Below the pieces are notes generated by a model. The model saw only the letters and a list, made by a program, of their open reading frames with translations, was not told the origin of the DNA and did not search any database. A DNA stretch of 64,000 nucleotides, from assembly GCA_965248855.1 (NCBI GenBank), contig CBDFKQ010000014.1, forward strand, positions 372,001 to 436,000, read 5' to 3'. The DNA is from CBDFKQ01 sp965248855. GTDB taxonomy: Bacteria > Bacteroidota > Bacteroidia > Cytophagales > 172606-1. The position numbers were made by a program, and so were the translations under genes. This document shows positions 35,781-45,059 of the stretch, one piece after another. Each line of letters opens with the position of its first letter. The stretch's first letter is position 1.

Positions 35781-36386
35781 ATGTCTTTTGTATTAGATCC
35801 ACTACCATATGCTAATGATGCTCTTGAGCCTCATATCGATAAAGCCACAATGGAAATTCATCATGATAAGCATCACAATGCTTACGTTACAAATTTGAAT
35901 AACGCCGTTAAAGGAACTGAATATGAAACTAAAAGCATAGAAGAAATTCTTAAAAGCATTAGCACTGCACCTGCAGCCATCCGAAACAATGGCGGAGGGC
36001 ATTACAACCATACATTTTTTTGGAAATTACTTTCACACAATGGTGGTGGAAGCCCAAAAGGATCTTTAGCTGATGCGATAAATAAAAAATTCGGAACGTT
36101 TGATGCTTTTAAAGAAGAATTTGCAAAAGCAGCAACTACTCGTTTTGGTTCCGGTTGGGCTTGGCTTATTGTTGACGAAAATGGTGAGTTAGCAATAACT
36201 TCTACACCAAATCAAGATAATCCGTTAATGGATGTAGCAGAGAAAAAAGGAAAACCTGTAATAGGTTTAGACGTATGGGAGCATGCCTATTATTTAAAAT
36301 ATCAAAACCGCAGGCCTGATTACATTGCAGCATTTTGGAATGTGGTAAGTTGGGATGCAGCTGAAGGTTTATTTTCTTCGAAATAA
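35781..36386 (+). CDS. Iron/manganese superoxide dismutase
   Basis: The enzyme converts superoxide to hydrogen peroxide and oxygen in the cytoplasm. The 201-residue length and motifs are standard: first metal His in HHDKHHNAYV, second in GGGHYNHTFFW, and DVWEHAYY (Asp and His) near the C-terminus. The stretch TPNQDNP carries a Gln usually associated with the manganese form, but metal choice cannot be fixed from sequence. The gene has its own good promoter and a bidirectional terminator, so it is monocistronic. Confidence 0.97.
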   Translation: MSFVLDPLPYANDALEPHIDKATMEIHHDKHHNAYVTNLNNAVKGTEYETKSIEEILKSISTAPAAIRNNGGGHYNHTFFWKLLSHNGGGSPKGSLADAINKKFGTFDAFKEEFAKAATTRFGSGWAWLIVDENGELAITSTPNQDNPLMDVAEKKGKPVIGLDVWEHAYYLKYQNRRPDYIAAFWNVVSWDAAEGLFSSK

Positions 36387-36408
36387 TTTTTTATTATTTA
36401 TTGCAATC

Positions 36409-36446
36409 AAAAAATGGTGAAGAAATTAATTTCTTCACCATTTTTT
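36409..36446. terminator. Bidirectional terminator between sod and tilS
   Basis: The 38 bases form a perfect palindrome (arm AAAAAATGGTGAAGAAATT) with A- and T-runs on the two ends. It lies between two convergent genes and can stop transcripts from either side. Confidence 0.9.
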
Positions 36447-36466
36447 TGATAATATAATTTATGGTT

Positions 36467-37795
36467 TTATACCTTCTCAATACTTATATAATATACCTTT
36501 GTCGTTTTATCTGTAATTTTAAATCGGTCGTCTATTCTATTACCGATTATCCATACAATTGAACCGTTGGAGGTAATTACCCATATTTTTTCTTTTAAAT
36601 TAAGAGGGATTTTTTCGTCAATCAGAAAATCGGATAATTTTTTCTTTTTATTCATTCCAAGCGGGCAAAACCAATCTCCTTCTTTCCACCTTCTTATTTT
36701 TAAGGGAAAAGATAAAGTTTCATAATCAAGTATCGCTAATTTTTTGTCAGATGATATTTTTACTTCCTCTCTTGGTAATTTTTGTATTTTAAGTGAAAAG
36801 ATTTCATTTTTATATTCATCCATTTCTTCTTCTATAACTCCACTCCTAAAATTTTCAAGTATTTTAGTAGTAATAACCAATTGACTCCTGTCTTTAACCA
36901 GAACATGGGTAGGCGAATCAAATTGCTTTCCTGATTCTGCACTAAAGGATTCGAAAATATCTTTTGATTGTGGATAATTAAAATTGAAAGGTTTTATTAT
37001 TTCTGATAGTATTATTTGGGCTTCTTGTTCTATACTGAGTGTATCAATATTAATATAGTAAGCATCATTATCTTTTTTACATAACTTTTTTTCTATATCA
37101 ACAATATATTTTTCAAATACCCTTTCAACAGCACTGATTTTTTCTACAGTTTGTTGAATTGTATTTTCGAAATTCGGATTAATGTTTTTTAGCAAGGGAG
37201 TAACTTCATTTCTGATAAGGTTCCTTTGGTATTTGTTGGATTGATTGCTGCTATCCTCTCGCCAGGCTAATTGATTTTCAACTATATAATCATATATTTC
37301 TTCTTTATTGGCAAAAGATAAAGGTCTTATGATTTTATTTTTTTTTGGTAAAATACCATGAAGTCCCGAAATTCCCGTCCCCCGTGTTAAATTATACAAA
37401 ACAGTTTCAACAGTATCATTTAAGTGATGCGCTGTTGCCAAATAATTAAAATTGTCTTTTTCTAATAACTTTTCAAACCATTCATATCTAAGCACTCTGG
37501 CCGCCATTTGTGTTGATATTTTTTCTTGATTGGCAAAGCTTTGGGTATCAAAATGTTCAGAATAAAAGGGGATTTTAAGTTTTTTCGTTATTTTTTTTAT
37601 AAATAATTCATCCTCATTGGATTCTTCTCCGCGTAAACCAAAATTACAATGCGCCACCGAAAAGTTAAATTTGGCTTTGTGAAATAAGTGCATCATCACC
37701 ATGGAATCCATTCCACCACTAACAGCTAATAAAATAGTATCGTCAGGTAAAAAAAGTTGTCGATCGTTAATAAAAGCCAGGAATTTTTTTAGCAT
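36467..37795 (-). CDS. tilS: tRNA(Ile)-lysidine synthetase
   Basis: TilS attaches lysine to C34 of the AUA-decoding tRNA-Ile, changing it from Met to Ile specificity. The 442-residue protein has the PP-loop SGGMDSMVMMHLF near residues 25-37 and other conserved parts: HCNFGLRGEES, AHHLNDTVETVLYNLTRGTG and RPLSFANKEEIYDY. The C-terminal domain includes IRRWKEGDWFCPLGM, the usual family signature. The start is ATG 37795. It is divergent from the OstA-like gene. Confidence 0.96.
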   Translation of the reverse strand: MLKKFLAFINDRQLFLPDDTILLAVSGGMDSMVMMHLFHKAKFNFSVAHCNFGLRGEESNEDELFIKKITKKLKIPFYSEHFDTQSFANQEKISTQMAARVLRYEWFEKLLEKDNFNYLATAHHLNDTVETVLYNLTRGTGISGLHGILPKKNKIIRPLSFANKEEIYDYIVENQLAWREDSSNQSNKYQRNLIRNEVTPLLKNINPNFENTIQQTVEKISAVERVFEKYIVDIEKKLCKKDNDAYYINIDTLSIEQEAQIILSEIIKPFNFNYPQSKDIFESFSAESGKQFDSPTHVLVKDRSQLVITTKILENFRSGVIEEEMDEYKNEIFSLKIQKLPREEVKISSDKKLAILDYETLSFPLKIRRWKEGDWFCPLGMNKKKKLSDFLIDEKIPLNLKEKIWVITSNGSIVWIIGNRIDDRFKITDKTTKVYYISIEKV

Positions 37796-37886
37796 AAATA
37801 TTGCGCGTAAGTTTGCGTTTTAAAAAAAGTTAATGTTTAAAGATTTTATTCTGATTTACGTTTACTCAAAAGGATTTATAAATTTT

Positions 37887-37924
37887 AAATTATTAATATA
37901 TAGATATCGATAAACTAATAATTT
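37887..37924. repeat. 38-bp palindromic intergenic repeat, copy 7
   Basis: A good copy: left arm AAATTATTAATATATAG, core GATATCGATA, right arm AAACTAATAATTT. It lies in the divergent spacer between tilS and the OstA-like gene, just before a probable structured RNA. Confidence 0.75.
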
Positions 37925-37950
37925 AAAATTAATTTCTATTTTTCTTTAAT

Positions 37951-38033
37951 CGGGCTTGGTTTTTTTGGGTTAGGGATTGAAGTGAAAATCCTTTTTGTGA
38001 GAACGAACAAAAAGATTGAAACGTAAAGCCCAA
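37951..38033 (+). ncRNA. Probable structured RNA with competing stems
   Basis: The stretch is GC-richer than the rest of the spacer and folds into local hairpins: GGATT/AATCC (37974-37978 with 37987-37991) and TTTTTGT/ACAAAAA (37992-37998 with 38007-38013). A closing segment AAGCCCAA (38026-38033) can pair with either GGGCTT (37952-37957) or TTGGGTT (37965-37971), two mutually exclusive partners. The motif looks like one I have seen between genes in Bacteroidota, but I cannot name the family. It precedes the OstA-like gene by about 180 bases and could be a small RNA or a leader element. The rest of the 419-base spacer holds only the repeat at 37887. Confidence 0.5.
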
Positions 38034-38214
38034 CCACAGGGAAACCCCAAATTTATCATTAAATTATGTTATAAATTAATTTAAATTTAAAACACTTTAT
38101 TAAAACTAATAAAGATTATTTTTAATATTTTGATAAAAAGAAAAAGCATTTTAAGAAAGCAATTAATAACAATTTTATCAATTAGCCATTTAGTTAACAA
38201 AATATAATTCTCAA

Positions 38215-39831
38215 ATGAAGTTTTTAAATTTATTAATATTTCTTCTTTTTTATTTTATTTCTTTTGCCGTTTTTGCACAACAGCCTCATAAAAATGCAGA
38301 TCAAAAAGAAAAAATCGAAATCATTCAACCTGCTCCTGATTATTTGGAGGGGGTTACCATTAAAGGAAAACAAATAAGGAAATTAGTCGGGCATGTACAT
38401 TTAAAACAAAATACTGTTTTAATTTCCTGCGACTCCGCCTACTTAAATCCTGTTGACAACAACGCAGAATTATTTGGCAATGTTCGTATCAATCAGTCGG
38501 ATACTATCACCATGACGAGTGATAAGGCCATTTATAATGGAAATACTAAATCTGCAAAAGCAACCGGAAATGTTATTCTTACCGATCCAAAATCCAAAAT
38601 AACCACAGAAGAAATGGATTTTAATATGGCAACTAATACAGCATATTATTTATCGGGAGGGAAAATTGAAGATACAGAAAGTACATTAACCAGTAAAAGA
38701 GGATATTATAATACCAAAACGAAAATGGCTTCTTTTCGCAAAGAGGTAGTTGTGAATAACCCTCAATTCAAAATGGAATCGGATACTCTTCAATACAGCA
38801 CATTAACTAAAATGGCTTATTTTGAAGGGCCAACAAGTGTAACCAGCAAAGATGGCACACTTCATACAACAAATGGAGAATATAATACGCTTACTCAGGT
38901 TTCGAATTTTAAAAGCAGAACAACGGTAGAGTATCAAAAATATAAACTGACAGGCGATACTCTTTATAATGACAAAAAAAATGAAATTGGCTTGGCCAGA
39001 GGGAATGTTGAACTCTTTTCAAAAGAAGATAATGTAACGATTTTGGGAGATGTGGGTAGCTTTAACGGTCCGAAAGGAATATCAAAAGTATATGGCAGGC
39101 CTGTAATGAAAAGTATTGTCGATAAAGATACCATGTATTTAACGGCCGACACATTAATAAGAGTCGACAATAAAATTAATAAAGAAAAAAAATTATTTGC
39201 CTTTCATAAGGTGAGAATTTTTAAATCGGATATGCAGGGGAAATGTGACTCTTTAATCTATAATTTTTCCGACTCCACAATATATTTTTATAAAGATCCT
39301 GTGCTTTGGAATAAAGAAAATCAAATGAAAGCGGATACTATCCACGTGCAGATGGATAATAATAAAATGGATAGAATGTATTTACGAACCAATGCTTTTG
39401 TTGTTTCTCAAGATAGTCTGTTGAATTTTAATCAAATAAAAGGCCGGAACATGATGGCAAAATTTGACAGCAGCGAGGTAAAAAAAATAATTATTGATGG
39501 TAATGCAGAAAGTATCTATTTCGCATTAAATGATACATATACTGCCACTACAGGGATGAATAAAGTAATATGCAGTAAAATAATTGTAAGTTTTTCGAAA
39601 AATGTACTTTCAAAAAAGAATGAACTCGACAATATTGTTTATTTAAAACAACCGGATGCCACATTTACTCCTCCTCACGAAATACTTGAACCCATGAGGC
39701 GATTAAAAGGATTTAAATGGCGAGCTTCGGAAAGACCGACTAAAGAAACGGTTATGGTCCGTCCGTTAAATAAAAAAGTAAGTAAAAAAGTAGAAAACAA
39801 AATAAAATCAACCAAAAAAATCAAAAATTGA
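38215..39831 (+). CDS. OstA/LptA-like periplasmic protein
   Basis: The 538-residue protein has a signal peptide (LLIFLLFYFISFAVFAQ) and repeated beta-jellyroll OstA units (for example GKQIRKLVGHVHLKQNTVLI, then NNAELFGNVRINQSDT and GNVELFSKEDNVTI). LptA-type proteins bridge inner and outer membrane for lipopolysaccharide export. This one is far longer than E. coli LptA (about 185 residues), as is normal for the Bacteroidota OstA-like form. The C-terminal 50 residues are very basic and repetitive (KKVSKKVENKIKSTKK). The partner Lpt genes are not in the window. Confidence 0.85.
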   Translation: MKFLNLLIFLLFYFISFAVFAQQPHKNADQKEKIEIIQPAPDYLEGVTIKGKQIRKLVGHVHLKQNTVLISCDSAYLNPVDNNAELFGNVRINQSDTITMTSDKAIYNGNTKSAKATGNVILTDPKSKITTEEMDFNMATNTAYYLSGGKIEDTESTLTSKRGYYNTKTKMASFRKEVVVNNPQFKMESDTLQYSTLTKMAYFEGPTSVTSKDGTLHTTNGEYNTLTQVSNFKSRTTVEYQKYKLTGDTLYNDKKNEIGLARGNVELFSKEDNVTILGDVGSFNGPKGISKVYGRPVMKSIVDKDTMYLTADTLIRVDNKINKEKKLFAFHKVRIFKSDMQGKCDSLIYNFSDSTIYFYKDPVLWNKENQMKADTIHVQMDNNKMDRMYLRTNAFVVSQDSLLNFNQIKGRNMMAKFDSSEVKKIIIDGNAESIYFALNDTYTATTGMNKVICSKIIVSFSKNVLSKKNELDNIVYLKQPDATFTPPHEILEPMRRLKGFKWRASERPTKETVMVRPLNKKVSKKVENKIKSTKKIKN

Positions 39832-40012
39832 ATTATTTAAAAATTGTTCGTAGTTTACAAAATGGTTACTTATTGTTGCTTTTACTCATTAATAGGTAAA
39901 TCAGTGGCACAGATATTGATATTTATTGTATTAATGATGCAACCATTATAATAAAAATAACGTCATTAACAATAATTAACATATAAAATTATATTTTTTA
40001 AATATCTATCAG

Positions 40013-40020
40013 TATTTTTG
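40013..40020 (+). promoter_or_regulatory. Candidate -7 box for the sorting-domain protein gene
   Basis: TATTTTTG fits TAnnTTTG and lies 32 bases before the start at 40053. A -33 TTG is not evident. Confidence 0.4.
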
Positions 40021-40052
40021 CAAACGTGATGAATAAATTATTATTGTGAGTT

Positions 40053-40532
40053 ATGAAAAAATCTATACTATTGCTATTTTTGGTTTCGACGGTACTTGGC
40101 CGGGTAGGCTTAATGGCGCAACCATTGTTAAAAATTAACAATTTGGTTTTTTACAAAAAAAGCCATGCAAAAATTGCAGTTTCTTATACTAATCTAAAAG
40201 GTGAAGAAGAGACCTTTAAAAATCTTTTCAAGCAGGATGATGACAGGTTTTATGCAAATCATAGATTAAATGTATATCCTATTTACCCTAATCCTGTTAT
40301 TAATACTACATACGCTACAATCAGGTATGAATTAATTGATAATTCAATTAAAGCAAAAATAATTTTAAGCAACATATTAGGAAATGTTATTGGAGAATAT
40401 CATCTCACCAAAGAAGGTAATTTACTAAGTATTTCAACACAAGATTTTTCGTCCGGTCTATATTTTTATACATTAAATATTGATGGAAAAAATCTTGTAA
40501 CCCGAAGGTTGGTTATCAATCATAAATCATAA
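40053..40532 (+). CDS. Minimal protein with type IX sorting domain
   Basis: A 159-residue exported protein with a signal peptide (about residues 1-22) and a C-terminal type IX secretion sorting domain over residues 71-159: VYPIYPNPVINTT at the start, a KIILSNILGNVIGE middle, and SSGLYFYTLNIDG with a LVTRRLVI end. Only about 48 residues lie between signal and sorting domain, so there is no real cargo domain. It may be a small surface peptide or a remnant of a larger cargo protein. A terminator follows, so it is transcribed alone. Confidence 0.85.
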   Translation: MKKSILLLFLVSTVLGRVGLMAQPLLKINNLVFYKKSHAKIAVSYTNLKGEEETFKNLFKQDDDRFYANHRLNVYPIYPNPVINTTYATIRYELIDNSIKAKIILSNILGNVIGEYHLTKEGNLLSISTQDFSSGLYFYTLNIDGKNLVTRRLVINHKS

Positions 40533-40549
40533 AAAATCAAAATTTATTT

Positions 40550-40581
40550 AAAAGCCATTCAATTTATTTTGAATGGCTTTT
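40550..40581 (+). terminator. Intrinsic terminator after the sorting-domain gene
   Basis: A 13-bp stem AAAAGCCATTCAA (40550-40562) with its complement at 40569-40581, a 6-base loop and a run of T residues after it. The rest of the spacer to 40841 holds only a 22-bp tandem duplication. Confidence 0.88.
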
Positions 40582-40749
40582 TTTTTAGTATTAAGCAAAA
40601 AATAATTCTCATCTACACACTATGGGTTATATCTGAATTAAGATTTAAAGATTATAGGGTATATTTTTCTTCTAACATATATTAAAAACAATATTGAAGC
40701 CATATAAAAGAGGATCATAAAATTATAACATCCTTTTATTCAGATTAAA

Positions 40750-40793
40750 AATTAATGAAAAAAAGAGACGGAATTAATGAAAAAAAGAGACGG
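40750..40793. repeat. Tandem duplication of a 22-bp unit
   Basis: Two adjacent copies of a 22-base unit (beginning AATTAATGAAAAAAAGAG) at 40750-40771 and 40772-40793. It looks like a replication slippage product with no obvious function. Confidence 0.75.
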
Positions 40794-40841
40794 AGCTGCG
40801 TTTAATTACTTGAATTATCGGATAATTTTTGCCAATTAATT

Positions 40842-41357
40842 TTATTTAATCGAATTTTCAATGGCATCAAGTTTTTCATCAGTATAAACACCTGATGTTT
40901 TGTAAATTATTTTACCTTGTTTATCCAACACAAAAAAGTAAGGCGAATCCTTATCGGGCATGCTTAAACTTTGTTTATAATCACCAACATTGCCTCTGTA
41001 AAGTAAAACGTAAGGCTGTAATTCAGGGTCGACAGTTTCTTTCATCTTTTTTTCTATTGTTGCTCCCATCAATTCTTTTATCCCGCCTATCATTCCGATA
41101 AAATAAATATATGTATTGTATTCAGAGTCATCTAAAAATGCAGTATACATAGGTTGCATCCAATTTTTAATAGCCTCCGAACTTTTTTGAGAGTGCGATA
41201 TGCATATTATAGTATATTTTCCTTTAGTATCTACCGGTATGTTAACCGTTTTATCAGATAAGGTTTTTCCGCTAAGGTTTGGAAACTGACTATTTACCTG
41301 ACCGTAAAATTTGATTGATAACATTAGAAAACAGCAAACAAAGAATATTTTTTTCAT
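40842..41357 (-). CDS. Secreted thioredoxin-fold-like protein
   Basis: A 171-residue protein with a signal peptide (FFVCCFLMLSIKFYGQ). The layout FPNLSGKTLSDKTVNIPVDTKGKYTIICISHS, a middle of helices, and YFFVLDKQGKIIYKTSGVYTDEKL matches a thioredoxin-like fold of the AhpC/ATP10 sort. The active-site CxxC is replaced by SHSQKSSE, so it is probably not a redox enzyme. It is divergent from dnaN. Function unknown. Confidence 0.75.
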   Translation of the reverse strand: MKKIFFVCCFLMLSIKFYGQVNSQFPNLSGKTLSDKTVNIPVDTKGKYTIICISHSQKSSEAIKNWMQPMYTAFLDDSEYNTYIYFIGMIGGIKELMGATIEKKMKETVDPELQPYVLLYRGNVGDYKQSLSMPDKDSPYFFVLDKQGKIIYKTSGVYTDEKLDAIENSIK

Positions 41358-41443
41358 AAATAATTTTTAAAAGAAAAAAAACAATTAATTAAATAAATTT
41401 TAACGCAAATCCGCTCACACGGTTTCATTTTTACAAATTGATA

Positions 41444-41481
41444 TTAATATCGTTTTATTGATATTGATATATTCATAATAT
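41444..41481. repeat. 38-bp palindromic intergenic repeat, copy 8
   Basis: The right half GATATTGATATATTCATAAT is close to consensus; the left arm is degenerate. It lies in the divergent spacer between the thioredoxin-like gene and dnaN, upstream of the dnaN promoter. Confidence 0.65.
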
Positions 41482-41551
41482 CTTTAAAAAATCATTGTTG
41501 ATCTTACTGCTGCCTAAAAATCAAAAAACTTTATTATAATAAAAATATTTT

Positions 41552-41559
41552 TACCTTTG
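41552..41559 (+). promoter_or_regulatory. Candidate -7 box for dnaN
   Basis: TACCTTTG fits TAnnTTTG and lies 89 bases before the dnaN start, giving a leader of about 80 bases. A -33 TTG is not clear. Confidence 0.42.
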
Positions 41560-41648
41560 TCATCCTTAAAAAACTCAAATATTGAGTTTTATTTAATTCT
41601 GATTGAGAATATAAATTTTTTTAAAATTCCTATAACAACCCTATATAC

Positions 41649-42773
41649 ATGAAATTTGTCGTATCATCTTCTGCATTGCTTAAGCAACTTTCTGCTATTA
41701 GTGGCGTTATTGCATCAAATCCTATAGTTCCTATTCTTGAAAACTTTCTTTTTCAACTTACAAATGATAAACTGGTAGTTACTGCCTCGGATATGCAAAC
41801 TTCAATAACTACCGAGTTTGAAGTTAAATCTACCTCACAAGGCAGCATTGCAATTCCTGCAAAATTATTAACCGACACCTTGAGGGCTTTATCTGAGCAG
41901 CCGGTAACTTTTACCATCGATGAAAAAACATATAGCATCGAAATTATTTCGGATAACGGGCGATATAAATTGGCCGGAGAAAATGCAACTGATTTTCCGC
42001 GTTTGCAAAGTGTAAACAAATCTCATTCTGTCGAAATTTCTTCTAATATACTTGCTCAGGCAATTAATAATACTTTATTCGCTGTAAGTACAGATGATTT
42101 GAAGCCGGCGATGACGGGATTATTTGTAAATTTAAGTGAAACGCATTCAACTTTTGTTGCTACTGACGGCCACAGATTGATAAGATATAGAAGAATTGAT
42201 GTTACATCCGATTCTAATGCATCTTTAATTATTCCCCGTAAGGCGCTTAATTTGTTGAAAAATACTTTGGCAACTGAAGATACTATGGTAAATATGGAAT
42301 GGAATAATTCCAATGCATTCTTTTCTTTCAATAATATTAAAATGATTTGCAGGTTAATTGATGAGCGCTTTCCTGATTATGAAAATGCAATACCTGTTAA
42401 TAACCCAAATATTTTAACCATTTCTCGTATCGATTTACTGTCTTCTTTACGAAGGCTTTCTATTTATGCCAACAAAACCACTTATCAGGTAAGATTAAAA
42501 ATAACTTCTGCACAAATTCAAATTTCTGCGGAAGACTTAGAATTTTCCAACGAAGCAAATGAAACTTTGTCATGCGATTATTTAGGCGATGACATGGAAA
42601 TTGGTTTTAATGCCCGTTTCTTAATTGAGATGTTAAGTAATTTGGCTTCTAAGGAAATTAAATTTGAACTTTCAGCACCTAATCGTGCAGGTATCATCAT
42701 CCCCTCCGAATCAGACGAAAATGAAAATATCATTATGTTGGCCATGCCTGTAATGTTAAACAATTACGCTTAA
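41649..42773 (+). CDS. dnaN: DNA polymerase III beta sliding clamp
   Basis: The beta clamp encircles DNA and tethers polymerases; it would also be the partner of the dinB-dnaE pair in this window. The 374-residue length and start MKFVVSSSALLKQLSAISGVI are normal. Conserved pieces include FVATDGHRLIRYR at about residue 173 and the C-terminal end IIMLAMPVMLNN, close to the MPM(R/V)L motif. It is not next to dnaA or recF here, unlike in many other genomes. Confidence 0.97.
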   Translation: MKFVVSSSALLKQLSAISGVIASNPIVPILENFLFQLTNDKLVVTASDMQTSITTEFEVKSTSQGSIAIPAKLLTDTLRALSEQPVTFTIDEKTYSIEIISDNGRYKLAGENATDFPRLQSVNKSHSVEISSNILAQAINNTLFAVSTDDLKPAMTGLFVNLSETHSTFVATDGHRLIRYRRIDVTSDSNASLIIPRKALNLLKNTLATEDTMVNMEWNNSNAFFSFNNIKMICRLIDERFPDYENAIPVNNPNILTISRIDLLSSLRRLSIYANKTTYQVRLKITSAQIQISAEDLEFSNEANETLSCDYLGDDMEIGFNARFLIEMLSNLASKEIKFELSAPNRAGIIIPSESDENENIIMLAMPVMLNNYA

Positions 42774-42804
42774 TTAATCATACACATCACTCTCATTTTT
42801 ATAA

Positions 42805-43458
42805 ATGGATTTACTCAAACAGTTTATTGATATTTTTCTTCATTTAGATACGCATTTAGCAGAAATCGTAACAAAATACGATACCTGGACTTATGCAATT
42901 TTATTTTTAATCATTTTTGTTGAAACAGGTTTAATAGTAATGCCTTTTTTACCCGGTGATTCATTATTATTTGCCTCCGGTGCCATATGTACATTATCTG
43001 ATAATGGATTACATTTGGGTTTATTAATTTTACTTTTATTTATAGCTGCTGTTTTAGGAGATACTGTTAATTATAGCGTTGGTAATTTTATCGGACCAAA
43101 GGCATTTAGCGGAAAAATAAAATTTCTTAAAAAAGAATATTTAGATAAAACACAAGCCTATTATGATAAACATGGGGGCAAAACCATTATTTATGCACGC
43201 TTTATTCCAATCATACGCACTTTCGCGCCATTTGTAGCGGGAATAGGAACCATGAAATACAGTAAATTTATTTTATTTAATATTATTGGTGCTGCTGCAT
43301 GGGTATCGGCATTTACCTTGATTGGATATTTTTTCGGTAATTTACCGATTGTAAAAAAATATTTTACCCTTATTATTTTACTTATTATTTTTATTTCTAT
43401 CCTGCCTCCGATAATTGAGTATTTTAAAAGCAAGGCAAAAGTAAAATCCGGTTTTTAA
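42805..43458 (+). CDS. DedA-family membrane protein
   Basis: A 217-residue SNARE-associated/DedA protein with about five hydrophobic segments. The re-entrant family motifs are visible: ETGLIVMPFLPGDSLLFASG near residues 41-60 and the KHGGKTIIYARFIPIIRTFAPFVAG loop around residues 120-143, with the conserved Arg residues. DedA proteins are thought to flip lipid carriers such as undecaprenyl phosphate or phospholipids, driven by proton motive force. It follows dnaN by 31 bases and may be co-transcribed, without an obvious functional link. Confidence 0.93.
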   Translation: MDLLKQFIDIFLHLDTHLAEIVTKYDTWTYAILFLIIFVETGLIVMPFLPGDSLLFASGAICTLSDNGLHLGLLILLLFIAAVLGDTVNYSVGNFIGPKAFSGKIKFLKKEYLDKTQAYYDKHGGKTIIYARFIPIIRTFAPFVAGIGTMKYSKFILFNIIGAAAWVSAFTLIGYFFGNLPIVKKYFTLIILLIIFISILPPIIEYFKSKAKVKSGF

Positions 43459-43549
43459 ATTGATTTAAAAATATTATGCAGATAATATGCAAGAAATATA
43501 TGCCTGCATAATTTAGGAAAAGCACAATAAGTAAAAAAGTACAAAGAGT

Positions 43550-45049
43550 ATGGGATTAAAATCCATTTTAAGTAAGCCTTTTGCAAAATATATAGTAAAC
43601 AAACAAAAAAAATGGGCAGAAAACCCTGAAGAAGCCCAAGAGAAGGTTTTTCAAAAATTAATTTCTGTCGGAAAAAGTACCTTATTTGGAAGAGAGCATA
43701 ATTTTACCGGCATCAAAAATTATGAGGATTTTAAAAATAATGTCCCGGTAAGAGATTATGAACAACTCAAGCCCTATATAAATAAAATAATTGCCGGCGA
43801 AAGTGATGTATTGTGGAAAGGTCTGCCACTTTATTTTGCAAAAACTTCCGGTACCACTTCAGGAGTAAAATATATTCCAATATCTAAAGATTCTATTTCT
43901 AATCATATTAATGGAGCGCGTGATGCTTTATTAAATTATATTAATGAAACAGGAAAATCCGATTTTTTAGATAAAGATTTAATTTTTCTTTCCGGTTCAC
44001 CCGTTTTAGATAAAAAAGGGAAAGTACCAACAGGCAGGTTGTCCGGCATCGTAAATCATCATGTTCCTTCTTATCTTCGCTCAAATCAAAAACCAAATTA
44101 CGAAACCAATTGTATTGAAGATTGGGAACAAAAATTAGATAAAATTATTGATGAAACCCTCCATGCGGATATGTCGCTCATCTCCGGCATCCCTCCATGG
44201 GTACAAATGTATTTTGATAAATTACAAGCAAAAACAGGGAAATTGATCAAAGATATTTTCCCTGATTTCGAATTATTTGTATATGGGGGAGTAAATTTTG
44301 AACCTTATAAAAAGAAACTTTTTGAGTCTATTGGTAAAAAGATTGATTCTATCGAATTGTTTCCTGCATCTGAAGGTTTTTTTGCTTTTCAGGATAAGCA
44401 AAATGAGGATGGGATGTTACTTTTATTAAATTCAGGAATTTTTTATGAATTTATTTCGTCTGATGAGTATTTGAATGCAAATCCTACCCGAATCAGCATT
44501 AATGACGTAGAAATAAATAAAAATTATGCATTGATAATTAATAATAATGCAGGCTTATGGTCTTATTCAATCGGCGATACCATTAAATTCGTGTCAAAAA
44601 ACCCTTACAAGGTTATTGTCTCCGGGCGAATAAAACACTTTATTTCAGCTTTTGGAGAACATGTAATTGCAGAAGAGGTTGAAAAGGCAATGAAAATGGC
44701 AATGGAAAAATTTCCTGAAACTGAAATATCAGAGTTTACTGTTGCTCCCAATGTTACACCAATAGAGGGAGGTTTGCCCTATCATGAATGGTTTATTGCT
44801 TTTGGCAAAAAACCTGATGACATTTTAAAATTTGCAGAGGAATTAAATGCTAATATGGTACAATTAAATATTTATTATAAAGATTTAATTGTAGGAAATA
44901 TTTTACAACCATTAAAAATAAGTACTTTAAGTAATAATGCATTTCAAGATTATATGAAGTCGGAAGGGAAATTAGGCGGACAAAATAAAGTACCCCGCCT
45001 TTCAAACGATAGAGAGATAGCAGACAAACTTCAAAAGTATAAAATTTAA
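43550..45049 (+). CDS. GH3-family acyl-adenylating protein
   Basis: A 499-residue member of the GH3 family, named after plant auxin-conjugating enzymes. The nucleotide-binding signature FAKTSGTTSGVKYIP is near residue 100 and YGGVNFEPYK near 244. Plant relatives adenylate jasmonate or auxin and couple it to amino acids; bacterial members have unknown substrates and are common in Bacteroidota. The next gene starts 10 bases later and is probably in the same operon. Confidence 0.88.
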   Translation: MGLKSILSKPFAKYIVNKQKKWAENPEEAQEKVFQKLISVGKSTLFGREHNFTGIKNYEDFKNNVPVRDYEQLKPYINKIIAGESDVLWKGLPLYFAKTSGTTSGVKYIPISKDSISNHINGARDALLNYINETGKSDFLDKDLIFLSGSPVLDKKGKVPTGRLSGIVNHHVPSYLRSNQKPNYETNCIEDWEQKLDKIIDETLHADMSLISGIPPWVQMYFDKLQAKTGKLIKDIFPDFELFVYGGVNFEPYKKKLFESIGKKIDSIELFPASEGFFAFQDKQNEDGMLLLLNSGIFYEFISSDEYLNANPTRISINDVEINKNYALIINNNAGLWSYSIGDTIKFVSKNPYKVIVSGRIKHFISAFGEHVIAEEVEKAMKMAMEKFPETEISEFTVAPNVTPIEGGLPYHEWFIAFGKKPDDILKFAEELNANMVQLNIYYKDLIVGNILQPLKISTLSNNAFQDYMKSEGKLGGQNKVPRLSNDREIADKLQKYKI

Positions 45050-45059
45050 TTTCGTTAAA

